NCBI RefSeq assembly: GCF_900100875.1
Contig: NZ_FNKQ01000001.1
Coordinates: 744,001 to 808,000 of the forward strand
Reading direction: 5' to 3'
DNA from: Halopelagius longus
GTDB taxonomy: Archaea; Halobacteriota; Halobacteria; Halobacteriales; Haloferacaceae
DNA: 64,000 bases
A program made the position numbers and the translations under genes. Shown here piece by piece: positions 51,660 to 60,086 of the stretch; the stretch's first letter is position 1; every line of letters starts with the position of its first letter. The notes beneath the pieces were generated by a model that worked only from the letters and a program-made list of their open reading frames with translations, ran no database searches and was not told the DNA's origin.

Positions 51660-53069
51660 ATGTCATCTGTTGACGTAAACGACGGGCGGAGTCTCAAGCG
51701 GAACATGGGGCTGTTCGGCGCACTCAGCACCGTCGTGGCGGGCACCCTCGGGGCGGGGTTGTTCGTCACGTTGGGGACGGCGAGTGCGACGACGGGGCCG
51801 AGCGTCATCCTCGTCGTCGCCCTCTCGGGCGTCCTCGCCATGAGCATCGCGCTCAACTACGGGTGGGTCGCCACCATCTTCCCGGGGGCCGCGGGGTCGT
51901 ACGCGTACGTCTCGCGGACGTTCGAGAGTCGGCTTCCGGGCTTCGTCGTCACGTGGTCGAAGTGGTTGGGGTACATGGCGGCCGACGCCGCACTCGCCAT
52001 CGGGTTCGGGTCGTACCTGCAGGTGTTCTACCCGGCGGTGGACCCGACGCTGGCGGGGTTCGGCCTGTTGACCGTCCTCTTTCTCGTCAACCTCGTGGGG
52101 ACGAAAGGGTACAGCGTCTCGCAGAACGCCATCTTCGGCGTGCTCATCCTCTCCATCCTCGTGTTGGTGATTCCGGGGTCGTTAAGCGTCGAACCAGCGA
52201 ACTACCGGCCGTTCTTCACCGGCGGGTTCGACGGCTTCCTCGGCGCGGCGGTTCCCCTGTTCTACGCGTACATCGGCATCGCCGTCGCCGGGCAGATGGG
52301 CGCGGAGGTGAAGAACCCCTCGCGGAACCTCCCCTTGGCGATGGCGGGCGGGACGGCCATCCTCATCGTCCTGTACATGTGGACCTCCGCGGTCATCTAC
52401 GGCGTCGTCTCCGACTACACGGTGTTGGCGAACTCGGCCCGACCGCTGGCGACGGCGGCGGAGGCGTTCCTCGGCGATAGCGCGACGGCGATAGTCGCGT
52501 TCGGCGGCCTCCTCGCCACCGCCTCCAGCGTCCACGCGGTGATGGCGGCGGGCATCAAGATGCCGTACTCGTGGGCGTGGGACGAGGTGTTCCCGAAGTG
52601 GTTCTCCTCCGTCTCCGAGCGGTTCGGAACGCCGCACTGGTCGCTTCTGACCCTCTACGCCGTCGCCTCGGCGCTGACGTTCTGGAGCACCGGCCTGAGT
52701 CAGGCCATCGCCATCGCGACGTTCAGCTACCTCATCGCCTACGCCGCCGTCTCCATCACCGTCCTCTACATCCTCTGGACCGAGTCCAGACTCGCAGAGA
52801 GCGCCGGGTTCACCCGCCCGACGCTCCTCTCGGTGACCGGACTCGTCGGCGCACTCGGCTCCGTCGGCCTCCTGACGCGGGCGTATCAGGGGTCGCTCTC
52901 CGTCTACGTGCCGTGGGTGGCTATCGGCCTCGTCGTCTTCTCCGTCTTCTGGTACCGCGGACAGAAGAAGGGGGTGGACGTGGAGGCCATCTTGGCGACG
53001 CTTCCGGGCGTCCCCTCCGACGAGTACGACCCGCAGGTGCGCACGAAGGGGGTGGCCGACGATGACTGA
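51660..53069 (+). CDS. APC superfamily amino-acid permease
   Basis: A 469-aa transporter with about 12 transmembrane helices. The first has the APC signature LFGALSTVVAGTLGAGLFVT with the unwound GAG segment of the substrate site. Others include GWVATIFPGAAGSYAYVSRT, FVVTWSKWLGYMAADAALAI and GGLLATASSVHAVMAAGIKM. A C-terminal cytoplasmic tail of about 35 residues follows. The gene overlaps the downstream M20 peptidase by eight bases, so import of an amino acid or N-acylated peptide and its hydrolysis are probably linked (inference). The ATG at 51660 is just upstream of conserved sequence. Confidence 0.9.
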   Translation: MSSVDVNDGRSLKRNMGLFGALSTVVAGTLGAGLFVTLGTASATTGPSVILVVALSGVLAMSIALNYGWVATIFPGAAGSYAYVSRTFESRLPGFVVTWSKWLGYMAADAALAIGFGSYLQVFYPAVDPTLAGFGLLTVLFLVNLVGTKGYSVSQNAIFGVLILSILVLVIPGSLSVEPANYRPFFTGGFDGFLGAAVPLFYAYIGIAVAGQMGAEVKNPSRNLPLAMAGGTAILIVLYMWTSAVIYGVVSDYTVLANSARPLATAAEAFLGDSATAIVAFGGLLATASSVHAVMAAGIKMPYSWAWDEVFPKWFSSVSERFGTPHWSLLTLYAVASALTFWSTGLSQAIAIATFSYLIAYAAVSITVLYILWTESRLAESAGFTRPTLLSVTGLVGALGSVGLLTRAYQGSLSVYVPWVAIGLVVFSVFWYRGQKKGVDVEAILATLPGVPSDEYDPQVRTKGVADDD

Positions 53070-54315
53070 CGGACGCGACGTTGACGGACGCGACGCCTCC
53101 GTGTCCGACGCACCGAACTCTCTCGCCGTCGATTACGACGAGACGGTGTCGCTCCTGCAGGACCTCGTGCGGATTCCGAGCCCGTACTTCGAGGAAGACG
53201 AGATGAGCGAGTTCGTCTACGAGTGGTTGGACGAACGCGGACTCGACCCGGAGTACCACCGCGTGAGCGAACCGGATATCACCGAGTACGAGGGGAGAAA
53301 CGTCGTCGCGCGACTGGCGGGATCCGACTCCGACGCGCCGACACTTCTCCTGAACGCGCACATGGACACCGTCCTCATCGTCGAAGACTGGGATGAGGAC
53401 CCCACCTCGGGGCGCATCGAGGACGGGAAACTGTACGGGCAGGGGGCCTGCGACATGAAGGGCGGCCTCGCCGCCGTGATGAAGGCGTTCGAGGCACTCG
53501 CCGAATCGGACGCCGAACTCCGCGGCGACGTGCTTCTGACGGCCGTCGTGGACGAGGAGGGGCCGTACGGCCTCGGGACGGACCGCCTGATACGCGACGG
53601 CTACACCGACGACTGCGACATGGCCGTCGTCACCGAACCCGGTCCGGTTCTGGCGCAGGAGGACGTCGAGAACCCCGCCCTCCTCCTCGGCGCGCGGGGG
53701 CGCTTCCTCTACGACATCGAGGTGCGCGGGAAGGCCGCCCACGGGTCGAAACCGAGCGAGGGCGTCAACGCCGTCGCGGACGCCGGGCGGTTGGCCGCCG
53801 GACTCGCCGAGATGGAGACGGGGACGCACCCGAAACTCGGCGACGGGTCGGTCTGTCCCCTCAAAATCGAGGGCGGCAGTCAGACGCTCTCGGTGCCCGA
53901 ACGCGCCCGGTTGATGGTGGACCGCCACGTCGTCGTCGGCGAGACGGAGGAGGACGTTCGCGCGGACGCCGAACGCGTCGTCTCCGAACTCGGCGTCGAG
54001 AGCGAGGTGGACGTGGGGTTCCGCGAGGCCCCCTCCGACGACATCCGCTACGGGCCGTACGTCACCGACGAGGACCACCCCCTCGTCACGTCGTTGGCGG
54101 CGGCGACGCGCGAGGTGACGGGCGAGGACCCCGCGTACGGCTACTTCTCGAGCGTCGGCGACTTCAACTACCTCGGCGACAGGGCGGGCCTCCCGACGGT
54201 CATCCTCGGTCCCGACGGGGGGAACATCCACGCCGCCGGCGAGTTCGTCCGCCTCGACGACGTGGTGGAGGTGGCGGACGTGGTGACTCGGGCCGCCGCC
54301 GACCTGTTGGGGTAG
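53062..54315 (+). CDS. M20 family metallopeptidase (ArgE/DapE type)
   Basis: A 417-aa di-zinc amidohydrolase. Metal ligands occur in LLLNAHMDTVLIVEDW (His and Asp), GQGACDMKGGLAAVM (bridging Asp), AVVDEEGPYGLGTDR (catalytic Glu and ligand Glu), VVTEPGPV (Asp/Glu position) and the C-terminal GGNIHAAGEFVRL (His). The dimerisation domain lies between residues 210 and 310 (RGKAAHGSKPSEGVNAV). It acts on N-acyl amino acids, dipeptides or related amides; the precise substrate is unclear. It is translationally coupled to the permease upstream. Confidence 0.9.
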   Translation: MTDGRDVDGRDASVSDAPNSLAVDYDETVSLLQDLVRIPSPYFEEDEMSEFVYEWLDERGLDPEYHRVSEPDITEYEGRNVVARLAGSDSDAPTLLLNAHMDTVLIVEDWDEDPTSGRIEDGKLYGQGACDMKGGLAAVMKAFEALAESDAELRGDVLLTAVVDEEGPYGLGTDRLIRDGYTDDCDMAVVTEPGPVLAQEDVENPALLLGARGRFLYDIEVRGKAAHGSKPSEGVNAVADAGRLAAGLAEMETGTHPKLGDGSVCPLKIEGGSQTLSVPERARLMVDRHVVVGETEEDVRADAERVVSELGVESEVDVGFREAPSDDIRYGPYVTDEDHPLVTSLAAATREVTGEDPAYGYFSSVGDFNYLGDRAGLPTVILGPDGGNIHAAGEFVRLDDVVEVADVVTRAAADLLG

Positions 54316-54363
54316 TCGGACTCGCGCGTCCCTCCTCTCGACGCGCCCGCGGCGGGGAAAGCG

Positions 54364-54370
54364 TATTTAA
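54364..54370 (+). promoter_or_regulatory. TATA box of DNA methyltransferase gene
   Basis: TATTTAA is centred 27 bases before the ATG at 54394, which it supports over the GTG at 54385. Confidence 0.6.
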
Positions 54371-54393
54371 TTTCGAGGTGTACGGTGGACGCA

Positions 54394-55470
54394 ATGGAGT
54401 CGCGCCACCGCGTCGTCGTCGGCGACGCCCGCGAGATGGACGTCGAAGACGACGCCGTCGAACTCGTCGTCACGTCGCCGCCGTACCCGATGATCGAGAT
54501 GTGGGACGACCAGTTCGCCGAACTCTCCGCGGACGCCGCCGACGCCCTCGCGGCCGGCGACGGGGCCGCCGCCTTCGACGCGATGCACGAGGTTCTGACC
54601 GAGGTGTGGCGCGAGGTAAAGCGCGTCCTCGTCCCCGGCGGCATCGCCTGCGTCAACGTCGGCGACGCGACGCGGAAGGTGGACGACAGTTTCCGCGTCT
54701 ACCAGAACCACGCGCGCATCGTCGAGGCGTTCGCGGAACTCGGATTCGAGCCGCTTCCGGACATCCTGTGGCGGAAACCGACGAACAGCGCGGCGAAGTT
54801 CATGGGGAGCGGGATGATTCCGCCGAACGCCTACGTCACCCTCGAACACGAGTACGTCCTCGTGTTCCGCAACGGGTCCGAGTCCCGCGGGTTCGACCCC
54901 GGCGACACCGCGCGGTACGAGTCGGCGTACTTCTGGGAGGAGCGGAACCGCTGGTTCTCGGACGTGTGGACGGACGTGACCGGCACCTCCCAGCGCATGG
55001 AGGGGGCGGGCGGTGCATCCTCGGAGGGGGGCGACTCGCTCGGGGAGTTGCGAGAGCGAAGCGCCGCCTACCCCTTCGCGGTGCCGTACCGCCTGATAAA
55101 CATGTACTCCGTCTACGGCGACACCGTCCTCGACCCCTTCTGGGGGACGGGAACCACGTCGCTGGCGGCGATGGTCGCCGGTCGGAACTCCGTCGGCGTC
55201 GAACTGGAAGCGGGCTTCGCGGACGCCTTCGGCCGGCGGGCGGCGGACGCGCCCGCCCTCTCCCGGAAGGTTGCGACGCGGCGACTCGACGACCACCGCG
55301 AGTTCGTCGCCCGACGCCGCGAGGAGGGCGAGGAACTCGGGTACGAGTCGGAGACGTACGACTTCCCCGTGACGACGAAACAGGAGCAGTCGCTGACGCT
55401 CTACGTCGTCGACGAGGTGACTGAGACGGACGAGGGGTACCGCGCGCGGCACGAACCGCTGGAGCGGTAG
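54394..55470 (+). CDS. Beta-class DNA methyltransferase (N4-cytosine/N6-adenine), likely CTAG type
   Basis: A 358-aa amino-methyltransferase with motif IV (VVTSPPYPMIEMWDDQF, about residues 27-43) before motif I (VLDPFWGTGTTSLAAMVAG, about 246-264), the beta-class order. The SPPY form is typical of N4-cytosine enzymes. The N-terminal sequence strongly recalls the haloarchaeal orphan enzyme Zim, described as methylating CTAG, so that is the favoured target. No restriction nuclease is adjacent. It is convergent with the amidohydrolase gene, whose end is two bases away. Confidence 0.88.
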   Translation: MESRHRVVVGDAREMDVEDDAVELVVTSPPYPMIEMWDDQFAELSADAADALAAGDGAAAFDAMHEVLTEVWREVKRVLVPGGIACVNVGDATRKVDDSFRVYQNHARIVEAFAELGFEPLPDILWRKPTNSAAKFMGSGMIPPNAYVTLEHEYVLVFRNGSESRGFDPGDTARYESAYFWEERNRWFSDVWTDVTGTSQRMEGAGGASSEGGDSLGELRERSAAYPFAVPYRLINMYSVYGDTVLDPFWGTGTTSLAAMVAGRNSVGVELEAGFADAFGRRAADAPALSRKVATRRLDDHREFVARRREEGEELGYESETYDFPVTTKQEQSLTLYVVDEVTETDEGYRARHEPLER

Positions 55471-55471
55471 A

Positions 55472-56782
55472 TCAAGGCTGGGACGCGCCCTCGAAGTCGA
55501 CGCTGCGGGCGCGCCGCCGTATCTCGTCGGCGTCGCCCGTCTGCAGGCCGCCCGCCGCCTCGTCGTACACCACCCGTCCGTCGACCATGGTGAACTCCAC
55601 GTCGTCGCCGTGCGCGCCGAAGACGAGGTGCGAGAGCACGTCGTGAAGCGGCGTCGCGCGCGTCACGTCCGTATCGAGGGCGACCACGTCGGCCTTCCAC
55701 CCCTCGCGGAGTTCGCCGACGCGTTCGAACCCGGCGGCCTTCGCGCCGTTGACCGTCGCCATCTCGAAGATGACCTGCGCGGGCGTGGCCTCCGGGTCGA
55801 GGTGTTCGACCTTCTGAAGCAGGCTCGCCTGTCGCATCTCGGTGAAGGGGTCGAGCGTGTTGTTGCACGGCGGGCCGTCGTTGCCGAGAGCGACGTTGAT
55901 GCCCCGGTCGAGGTAGTCCACGACGGGCGCGACGCCGGAGGCGAGTTTCATGTTCGAGGAGGGGCAGTAGGTGACGTTCGTCCCCGTCTCCGCCAGCAGT
56001 TCGCGCTCTCTCTCGTCGGTCCAGACGCAGTGGGCCAAGACGACGTCCTCGCCGGTGAGGCCGACTTCGTGGAGCCACTCGATGTTGCGCATCCCGGTGT
56101 CCTCGGCGACGGTTTCGACCTCGTCGCGGTTCTCGCTTGCGTGGGTGTGGATGGTCACGCCGTCGTACCGGTCTGCGATGTCGCGCGCCCCGCGGAGGCA
56201 CTCCTCGGTGCAACTGACCGCGAACCGCGGCGTGACGGCGTAGCGAATCCGGCCGTCGCACGCGCCGTGGTACTTCTCGACGAGTCGCTCCGTCTCTCTC
56301 AGCGCGGCGTCGGTGTCCTCGGCGAGTCCGTCGGGCGCGCGCTTGTCCATCAGCACCTTGCCGAGACGCCCGCGGATGCCCATCTCGGCCGCCGCCTCGA
56401 ACGCCTCGTCGGCGTGGGCCACCGAGAGATGGTCTACGACCGTCGTCGTTCCGCTCTCTAACAGTTCGAGATAACCCAGTTCCGCGGCCGCCCGCATCCC
56501 CTCGGCGTCCAGCGACGCCTCCATCGGGAGGACGTGCTCGAACAACCAATCGAGGAGGGCGGTGTCGTCGGCGATGCCCCGCCCGAGACTCTGGACGGAG
56601 TGGATGTGGCCCCCGACGAGGCCCGGGACGAGCAGGTCGAACTCCCGAACCTCGTGGTCGGGGTGGGCGTCTTCGACCGCCGCTCTGTCGCCGACGGCGA
56701 CGATGCGGTCGTCCTCGACGACGACCGCGCCGTCGTCGTGTACGGTTGCCGAGTCGGCGATGACGGTTCCGGCGAGTAGCAT
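55472..56782 (-). CDS. Amidohydrolase, 5'-deoxyadenosine/S-adenosylhomocysteine deaminase type
   Basis: A 436-aa metal-dependent deaminase of the MtaD/TRZ family. Metal ligands are His-x-His in GLVGGHIHSVQSLGRG, His in IHTHASENRDEV, His in VVLAHCVWTDERE, and Asp in NVALGNDGPPCNNTLD. The Glu near HASE is the general acid/base. The N- and C-terminal beta-sandwich parts (LLAGTVIADSATVHDDGAVV and VEFTMVDGRVVYDEA) are complete. It should deaminate 5'-deoxyadenosine, methylthioadenosine or S-adenosylhomocysteine. Its position beside a SAM-dependent methyltransferase gene is suggestive but may be chance. Confidence 0.9.
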   Translation of the reverse strand: MLLAGTVIADSATVHDDGAVVVEDDRIVAVGDRAAVEDAHPDHEVREFDLLVPGLVGGHIHSVQSLGRGIADDTALLDWLFEHVLPMEASLDAEGMRAAAELGYLELLESGTTTVVDHLSVAHADEAFEAAAEMGIRGRLGKVLMDKRAPDGLAEDTDAALRETERLVEKYHGACDGRIRYAVTPRFAVSCTEECLRGARDIADRYDGVTIHTHASENRDEVETVAEDTGMRNIEWLHEVGLTGEDVVLAHCVWTDERERELLAETGTNVTYCPSSNMKLASGVAPVVDYLDRGINVALGNDGPPCNNTLDPFTEMRQASLLQKVEHLDPEATPAQVIFEMATVNGAKAAGFERVGELREGWKADVVALDTDVTRATPLHDVLSHLVFGAHGDDVEFTMVDGRVVYDEAAGGLQTGDADEIRRRARSVDFEGASQP

Positions 56783-57108
56783 CTTCCCTCACGGTGGTGG
56801 GGAGTCCGACTGATAGGGGTTCCGAATCGGCTGCACCCTCCGGGGGTGTGCCGACGAGCGATAGAGCGACGGCGACCGGTGATGCGGTAGACGCCCTCCA
56901 CGCCGCCGTGCGGCGTTCGTCCGGCCGACCCGCGTCGGACGGGCAGAGACGCGTCTCTCACCAGCCGATGACGGTCTGACGACGGCATGCGAGCGGCGAC
57001 GTTTGAGCGCCGTTCGACAACGATCGCTCCCGGAACCGCTCCGGTTACGAGGTATCTCGACGCGGCAACCGGCGGTCGGCCCGTGACTCGGCCGCTACCA
57101 GGACGACG
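56783..57108. other. Intergenic region, 326 bases
   Basis: I see no convincing gene. A perfect short hairpin, ACGCCGC-CGT-GCGGCGT (56900-56916), is the only clear structure. It lacks a following T-run. Confidence 0.5.
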
Positions 57109-57375
57109 TTACGCCGTATCCACGTTCGCATTATCCGTCCGACGGGACGAAGCCGCCAGAGCGAACGCGGCGAGTGAAACGGCGCAAACACCGATTCCGA
57201 CGATTCCGTCGGTTACTCCGGAGAGTGCGAGCGCTAACCACCCGAACGCGCAGAGAGTTCTCCAGAGTCGGTTTCTGTCCGCTGTTACCGCCTGCCAACC
57301 GCTGTTACCGGCGAGTGTCAAGCAGGCGGCTAAGAACAGTACTTCCACGATACTACTAGCGGAGACCATCTCCAT
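57109..57375 (-). CDS. Small membrane protein, 88 aa
   Basis: Three hydrophobic segments: SSIVEVLFLAACLTLAGNSG, LWRTLCAFGWLALALSGV and DGIVGIGVCAVSLAAFALAA, with a short polar C-terminus (SSRRTDNANVDTA). ATG at 57375. No family was recognised. The AT-rich run just upstream (57376-57400) may hold its promoter. The predicted three-helix topology is the only thing that can be said. Confidence 0.6.
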   Translation of the reverse strand: MEMVSASSIVEVLFLAACLTLAGNSGWQAVTADRNRLWRTLCAFGWLALALSGVTDGIVGIGVCAVSLAAFALAASSRRTDNANVDTA

Positions 57376-57485
57376 AGTTGTTATTTAGACGACATTATTA
57401 TTCCTTTCGCCGATGTCGAGGGGATTCTCTTCGGCACGTGTCGCGTTGCATACCTCAGACCCCGGGTCGGACGGTTCGGGGTCGT

Positions 57486-58238
57486 TCAGTCCCGCCACAG
57501 ACCGGAGAGCCAGATGCCGCCGGAGGTGAGCAGGCAGACGACTCCGACGGCGGAGGCGACGACGCCGAGGAGCAGTCCGTCGGGGAAGTCGAAGTCGTCC
57601 GTGTGAGAGGCGGTCTCGACGGCGTAGTGGGTGCCGTTCCGTTCGACTATCGCCGCCGAGGGCATCGGTTCGTCCTGCCACGGGCGGTAGTCGTACGCGT
57701 CCTCCGACACCGTCGCGTTCCGTACCTTCCGGAACGTCGCTCGCTCGGCGGCCGAGAGCGTCTCGTACTCGACGACGAGTTCGTCCCTGACTGCGGCCGC
57801 GATTTCGGAGTCGTTCGCGCGCGTCGTCGCTACCGTCCCCGAGGAGAGCGAGTACGCGTAGTAGGCGTCGTACGACTCCGTGAGGAACGTGTAGTTGCGC
57901 CGCAGTCGCCGAACGTCCGACCGGACCGCCAGGCTATCGACCGTCGCGGAGCCGTTCCGAATCGCCCGTTCGAGCGTGCTGCGGGTCCGGTTCGGCGCGC
58001 GGAGCCCCGACGCGACGTGGCGGTACTCCACGTCCTCGGGGTTGAACGCCAGTCGTACCGCGTACTGGTCGGCTAAGCGGGAGTCGTTCTCGGCGTCTAT
58101 CGGCGTCGCGGTGTACCCGTTGGCGACGCGGTGTCGCTCCGGGCCGTCGAGTCGTTCCGCCTCGATAGCGTAGACGGGACCCGGGAGGAGCAGTAACCCG
58201 ACGAGGAGGAGCACGCGGACCGTGCGCTTCGAGGACAT
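57486..58238 (-). CDS. Exported/membrane-anchored protein, 250 aa
   Basis: An N-terminal signal (RTVRVLLLVGLLLLPGPVYA) is followed by an extracellular domain of about 185 residues with alternating acidic helices and strands (EDVEYRHVASGLRAPNRTRS, then YETLSAAERATFRKVRNATV). The C-terminal transmembrane helix is GLLLGVVASAVGVVCLLTSG. The E-R-x-x-F-x-x-V/A motif resembles haloarchaeal DUF7979-type surface domains. It precedes a 12-TM protein gene cluster on the same strand but is separated from it by about 60 bases. Function is unknown. Confidence 0.72.
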   Translation of the reverse strand: MSSKRTVRVLLLVGLLLLPGPVYAIEAERLDGPERHRVANGYTATPIDAENDSRLADQYAVRLAFNPEDVEYRHVASGLRAPNRTRSTLERAIRNGSATVDSLAVRSDVRRLRRNYTFLTESYDAYYAYSLSSGTVATTRANDSEIAAAVRDELVVEYETLSAAERATFRKVRNATVSEDAYDYRPWQDEPMPSAAIVERNGTHYAVETASHTDDFDFPDGLLLGVVASAVGVVCLLTSGGIWLSGLWRD

Positions 58239-58299
58239 CTCCGCCGACAGTCTCCGGTCGTCTGATAAGTGTTTTCTCGTCTCTCGGGCGCGCGCCGAC

Positions 58300-59727
58300 T
58301 CACGGCAGGAACGGCGGTTGCGCCGTCGGTAGCGAGATGAGCCAGAGGCTCGCGGCGGTGTACCCCACCATGACGAACACGAACGGGAACTGGCTCCGGA
58401 TGGCCTGCATCCGACTCGGGAACAGGCGGTAGGCGATGGAGTGGGCGACCCAGACGGCCAGCACGTGGCCGCCGAGGACGAACACGATGTCGAGCGCGCT
58501 GAACCACGCGGGAAGCGTCAGCACCAGCGGATTCGCCGGGGGCGACAGCGGCGTCCCGACGACGGCGACCAACGACGGCGCGAGCGAGACGAAGAAGCCG
58601 AAGTAGTGCGCGAGGTGATAGCCCGCCGCGATGGCCAAAAGCGGCGGCGCGAAGCCCACCGCGAGTTCGTGCGCCGTGCGGTGCGTCCGCAGGCGGTCGG
58701 CGGCGGCGCGGGAGGCGAGGAGGTACGCGCCGTAGAAGACGAGGAAGCCGAGGACGAACAGGCCGCCGTAGACGAGGAGGGGCGGGACGCCGACGCCGAC
58801 GGCGGCGCGGACGAACTGTGCGCCCTGCCGAGTCGTCACGAACCCGCTGAAGGTGAGTTCCCACACGAGGGCGACGGCTATCGCCGCGTCGTCGAGGCCG
58901 GTCACGAGGCCGTTGGCGTACGCGTCGTCGCTGTCGCCGCCGACGAGTCGCATCCCCGGCAGGTGGACGCGGAGGCGTCCCTCGTCCCACGAGAACGGCG
59001 CGACGCGGCCGTAGAACCGGAAGAACACCGAGACGGGGTCGACGTTCCGGAACCACGTCTCCGCGCCGACGGCGAGGGCCCCCGAGACGGTCAGTAGCGA
59101 GTAGGCGACGACGGCCGCGCCGAGCAGTCTCGGCCGGGAGGTGATTCCGGTCGTCGTCTCCATCCAGACGAGGCCGAGGAGGCCGACGACGGCGGGCCAC
59201 CGCCCGAATCGGGCCGGGTAGTCGAGGAATCCGTTCGGGAGGCGCGCGGCGACGGTCCGCCACGGGTTCAGCGCGGGCCAGACGTTCCCGACGGCGTAGG
59301 AGACCATCGTGAGACCCGCGCGCAGGCCGGCGAAGACGACGACGACGGCGAAGTTGACCGTCGGCACCCGCGGACCGGTCAGACCGCTGTAGGCGACGAG
59401 GACGAGGCCGACGAGTCCGAGGAGGTGAAGCGAGACGACGCCGACGCGGTAGAGCGACCGGACGCCGACGTCGCGGTGGGTCCGGTGGATGTCGCGGACG
59501 AACCGCCGGTCGGTGACGAAACTGGCCAACAGCGCCGACGCGCCGATGGTCGCGCCGCCGGTGGCGACGTAGAGCCACCGCGGAATCGACAGCGCGTCCC
59601 TCGACGCTCCCTGCAGGCCGACGGCGGCGTTGCTGGCGGCGACGCCCTCCGCGACGAGGAGCGTTCCGACGAGGGCGAGACAGCACGCGAGTGCGCGTCC
59701 GAGGAGTTCGTCACGCGATGAGGGCAT
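58300..59727 (-). CDS. 12-TM haloarchaeal membrane protein (often named fenitrothion hydrolase-like)
   Basis: A 475-aa integral membrane protein with about twelve helices, e.g. ALACCLALVGTLLVAEGVAA, VGVVSLHLLGLVGLVLVAYS and VVALVWELTFSGFVTTRQG-like segments. Conserved elements within loops include GNVWPALNPWRT and GYHLAHYFGF, with histidines and tryptophans that could bind metal or haem. Homologues are often annotated fenitrothion hydrolase, but that activity is doubtful as a native role. The ATG at 59727 overlaps the preceding zinc-finger membrane gene by 17 bases. With the Tp34-like lipoprotein gene further upstream, a metal-uptake function is a reasonable inference. Confidence 0.8.
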   Translation of the reverse strand: MPSSRDELLGRALACCLALVGTLLVAEGVAASNAAVGLQGASRDALSIPRWLYVATGGATIGASALLASFVTDRRFVRDIHRTHRDVGVRSLYRVGVVSLHLLGLVGLVLVAYSGLTGPRVPTVNFAVVVVFAGLRAGLTMVSYAVGNVWPALNPWRTVAARLPNGFLDYPARFGRWPAVVGLLGLVWMETTTGITSRPRLLGAAVVAYSLLTVSGALAVGAETWFRNVDPVSVFFRFYGRVAPFSWDEGRLRVHLPGMRLVGGDSDDAYANGLVTGLDDAAIAVALVWELTFSGFVTTRQGAQFVRAAVGVGVPPLLVYGGLFVLGFLVFYGAYLLASRAAADRLRTHRTAHELAVGFAPPLLAIAAGYHLAHYFGFFVSLAPSLVAVVGTPLSPPANPLVLTLPAWFSALDIVFVLGGHVLAVWVAHSIAYRLFPSRMQAIRSQFPFVFVMVGYTAASLWLISLPTAQPPFLP

Positions 59728-59992
59728 AGGCGATGAGGAATCCGAAGTAGAGGAGAACGAGGACGCCCAGCGCGCGGATGCGGAACGAGCGAATCTCCGC
59801 CTCCTCTTCGAGGTACGCCTCGCGGTACGATTCTCGCTCCGCCTCCGTCATCTCCGCGGGGTGGCGCACCCCGCGGTGGAGGACGCGGAGTCGGTCCGTC
59901 GGGAACGTCCGCCCGCAGGTTCGGCAGGCGACCCCGTCCGTTCCGGTCGTCTCGTCGGGCGCGTCCGTCGTGGCGTTCGTCGTCTCCGTCAT
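59711..59992 (-). CDS. Zinc-finger membrane protein (DUF7410-like), 93 aa
   Basis: After a Thr/Glu-rich head, ACRTCGRTFPTDRLRVLHRG followed by VRHP forms a C2H2-type finger (C-x2-C...H-x4-H). A charged helix and one C-terminal transmembrane helix (ALGVLVLLYFGFLIAYALIA) complete it. The arrangement fits haloarchaeal DUF7410-like proteins. The start at 59992 (MTETTNATTDAP) is chosen; upstream codons are non-coding. Its end overlaps the 12-TM gene, so the two products probably work together in the membrane. Confidence 0.78.
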   Translation of the reverse strand: MTETTNATTDAPDETTGTDGVACRTCGRTFPTDRLRVLHRGVRHPAEMTEAERESYREAYLEEEAEIRSFRIRALGVLVLLYFGFLIAYALIA

Positions 59993-60086
59993 GGGTTGTG
60001 AATGTGGTCGTCGGTCGTCTTCCGTCCGTGCGTCGGTGTAGGAGCGACCGTCTCTCAGGTGTTTCGTCTCGTCGGCGGGGTGCACC

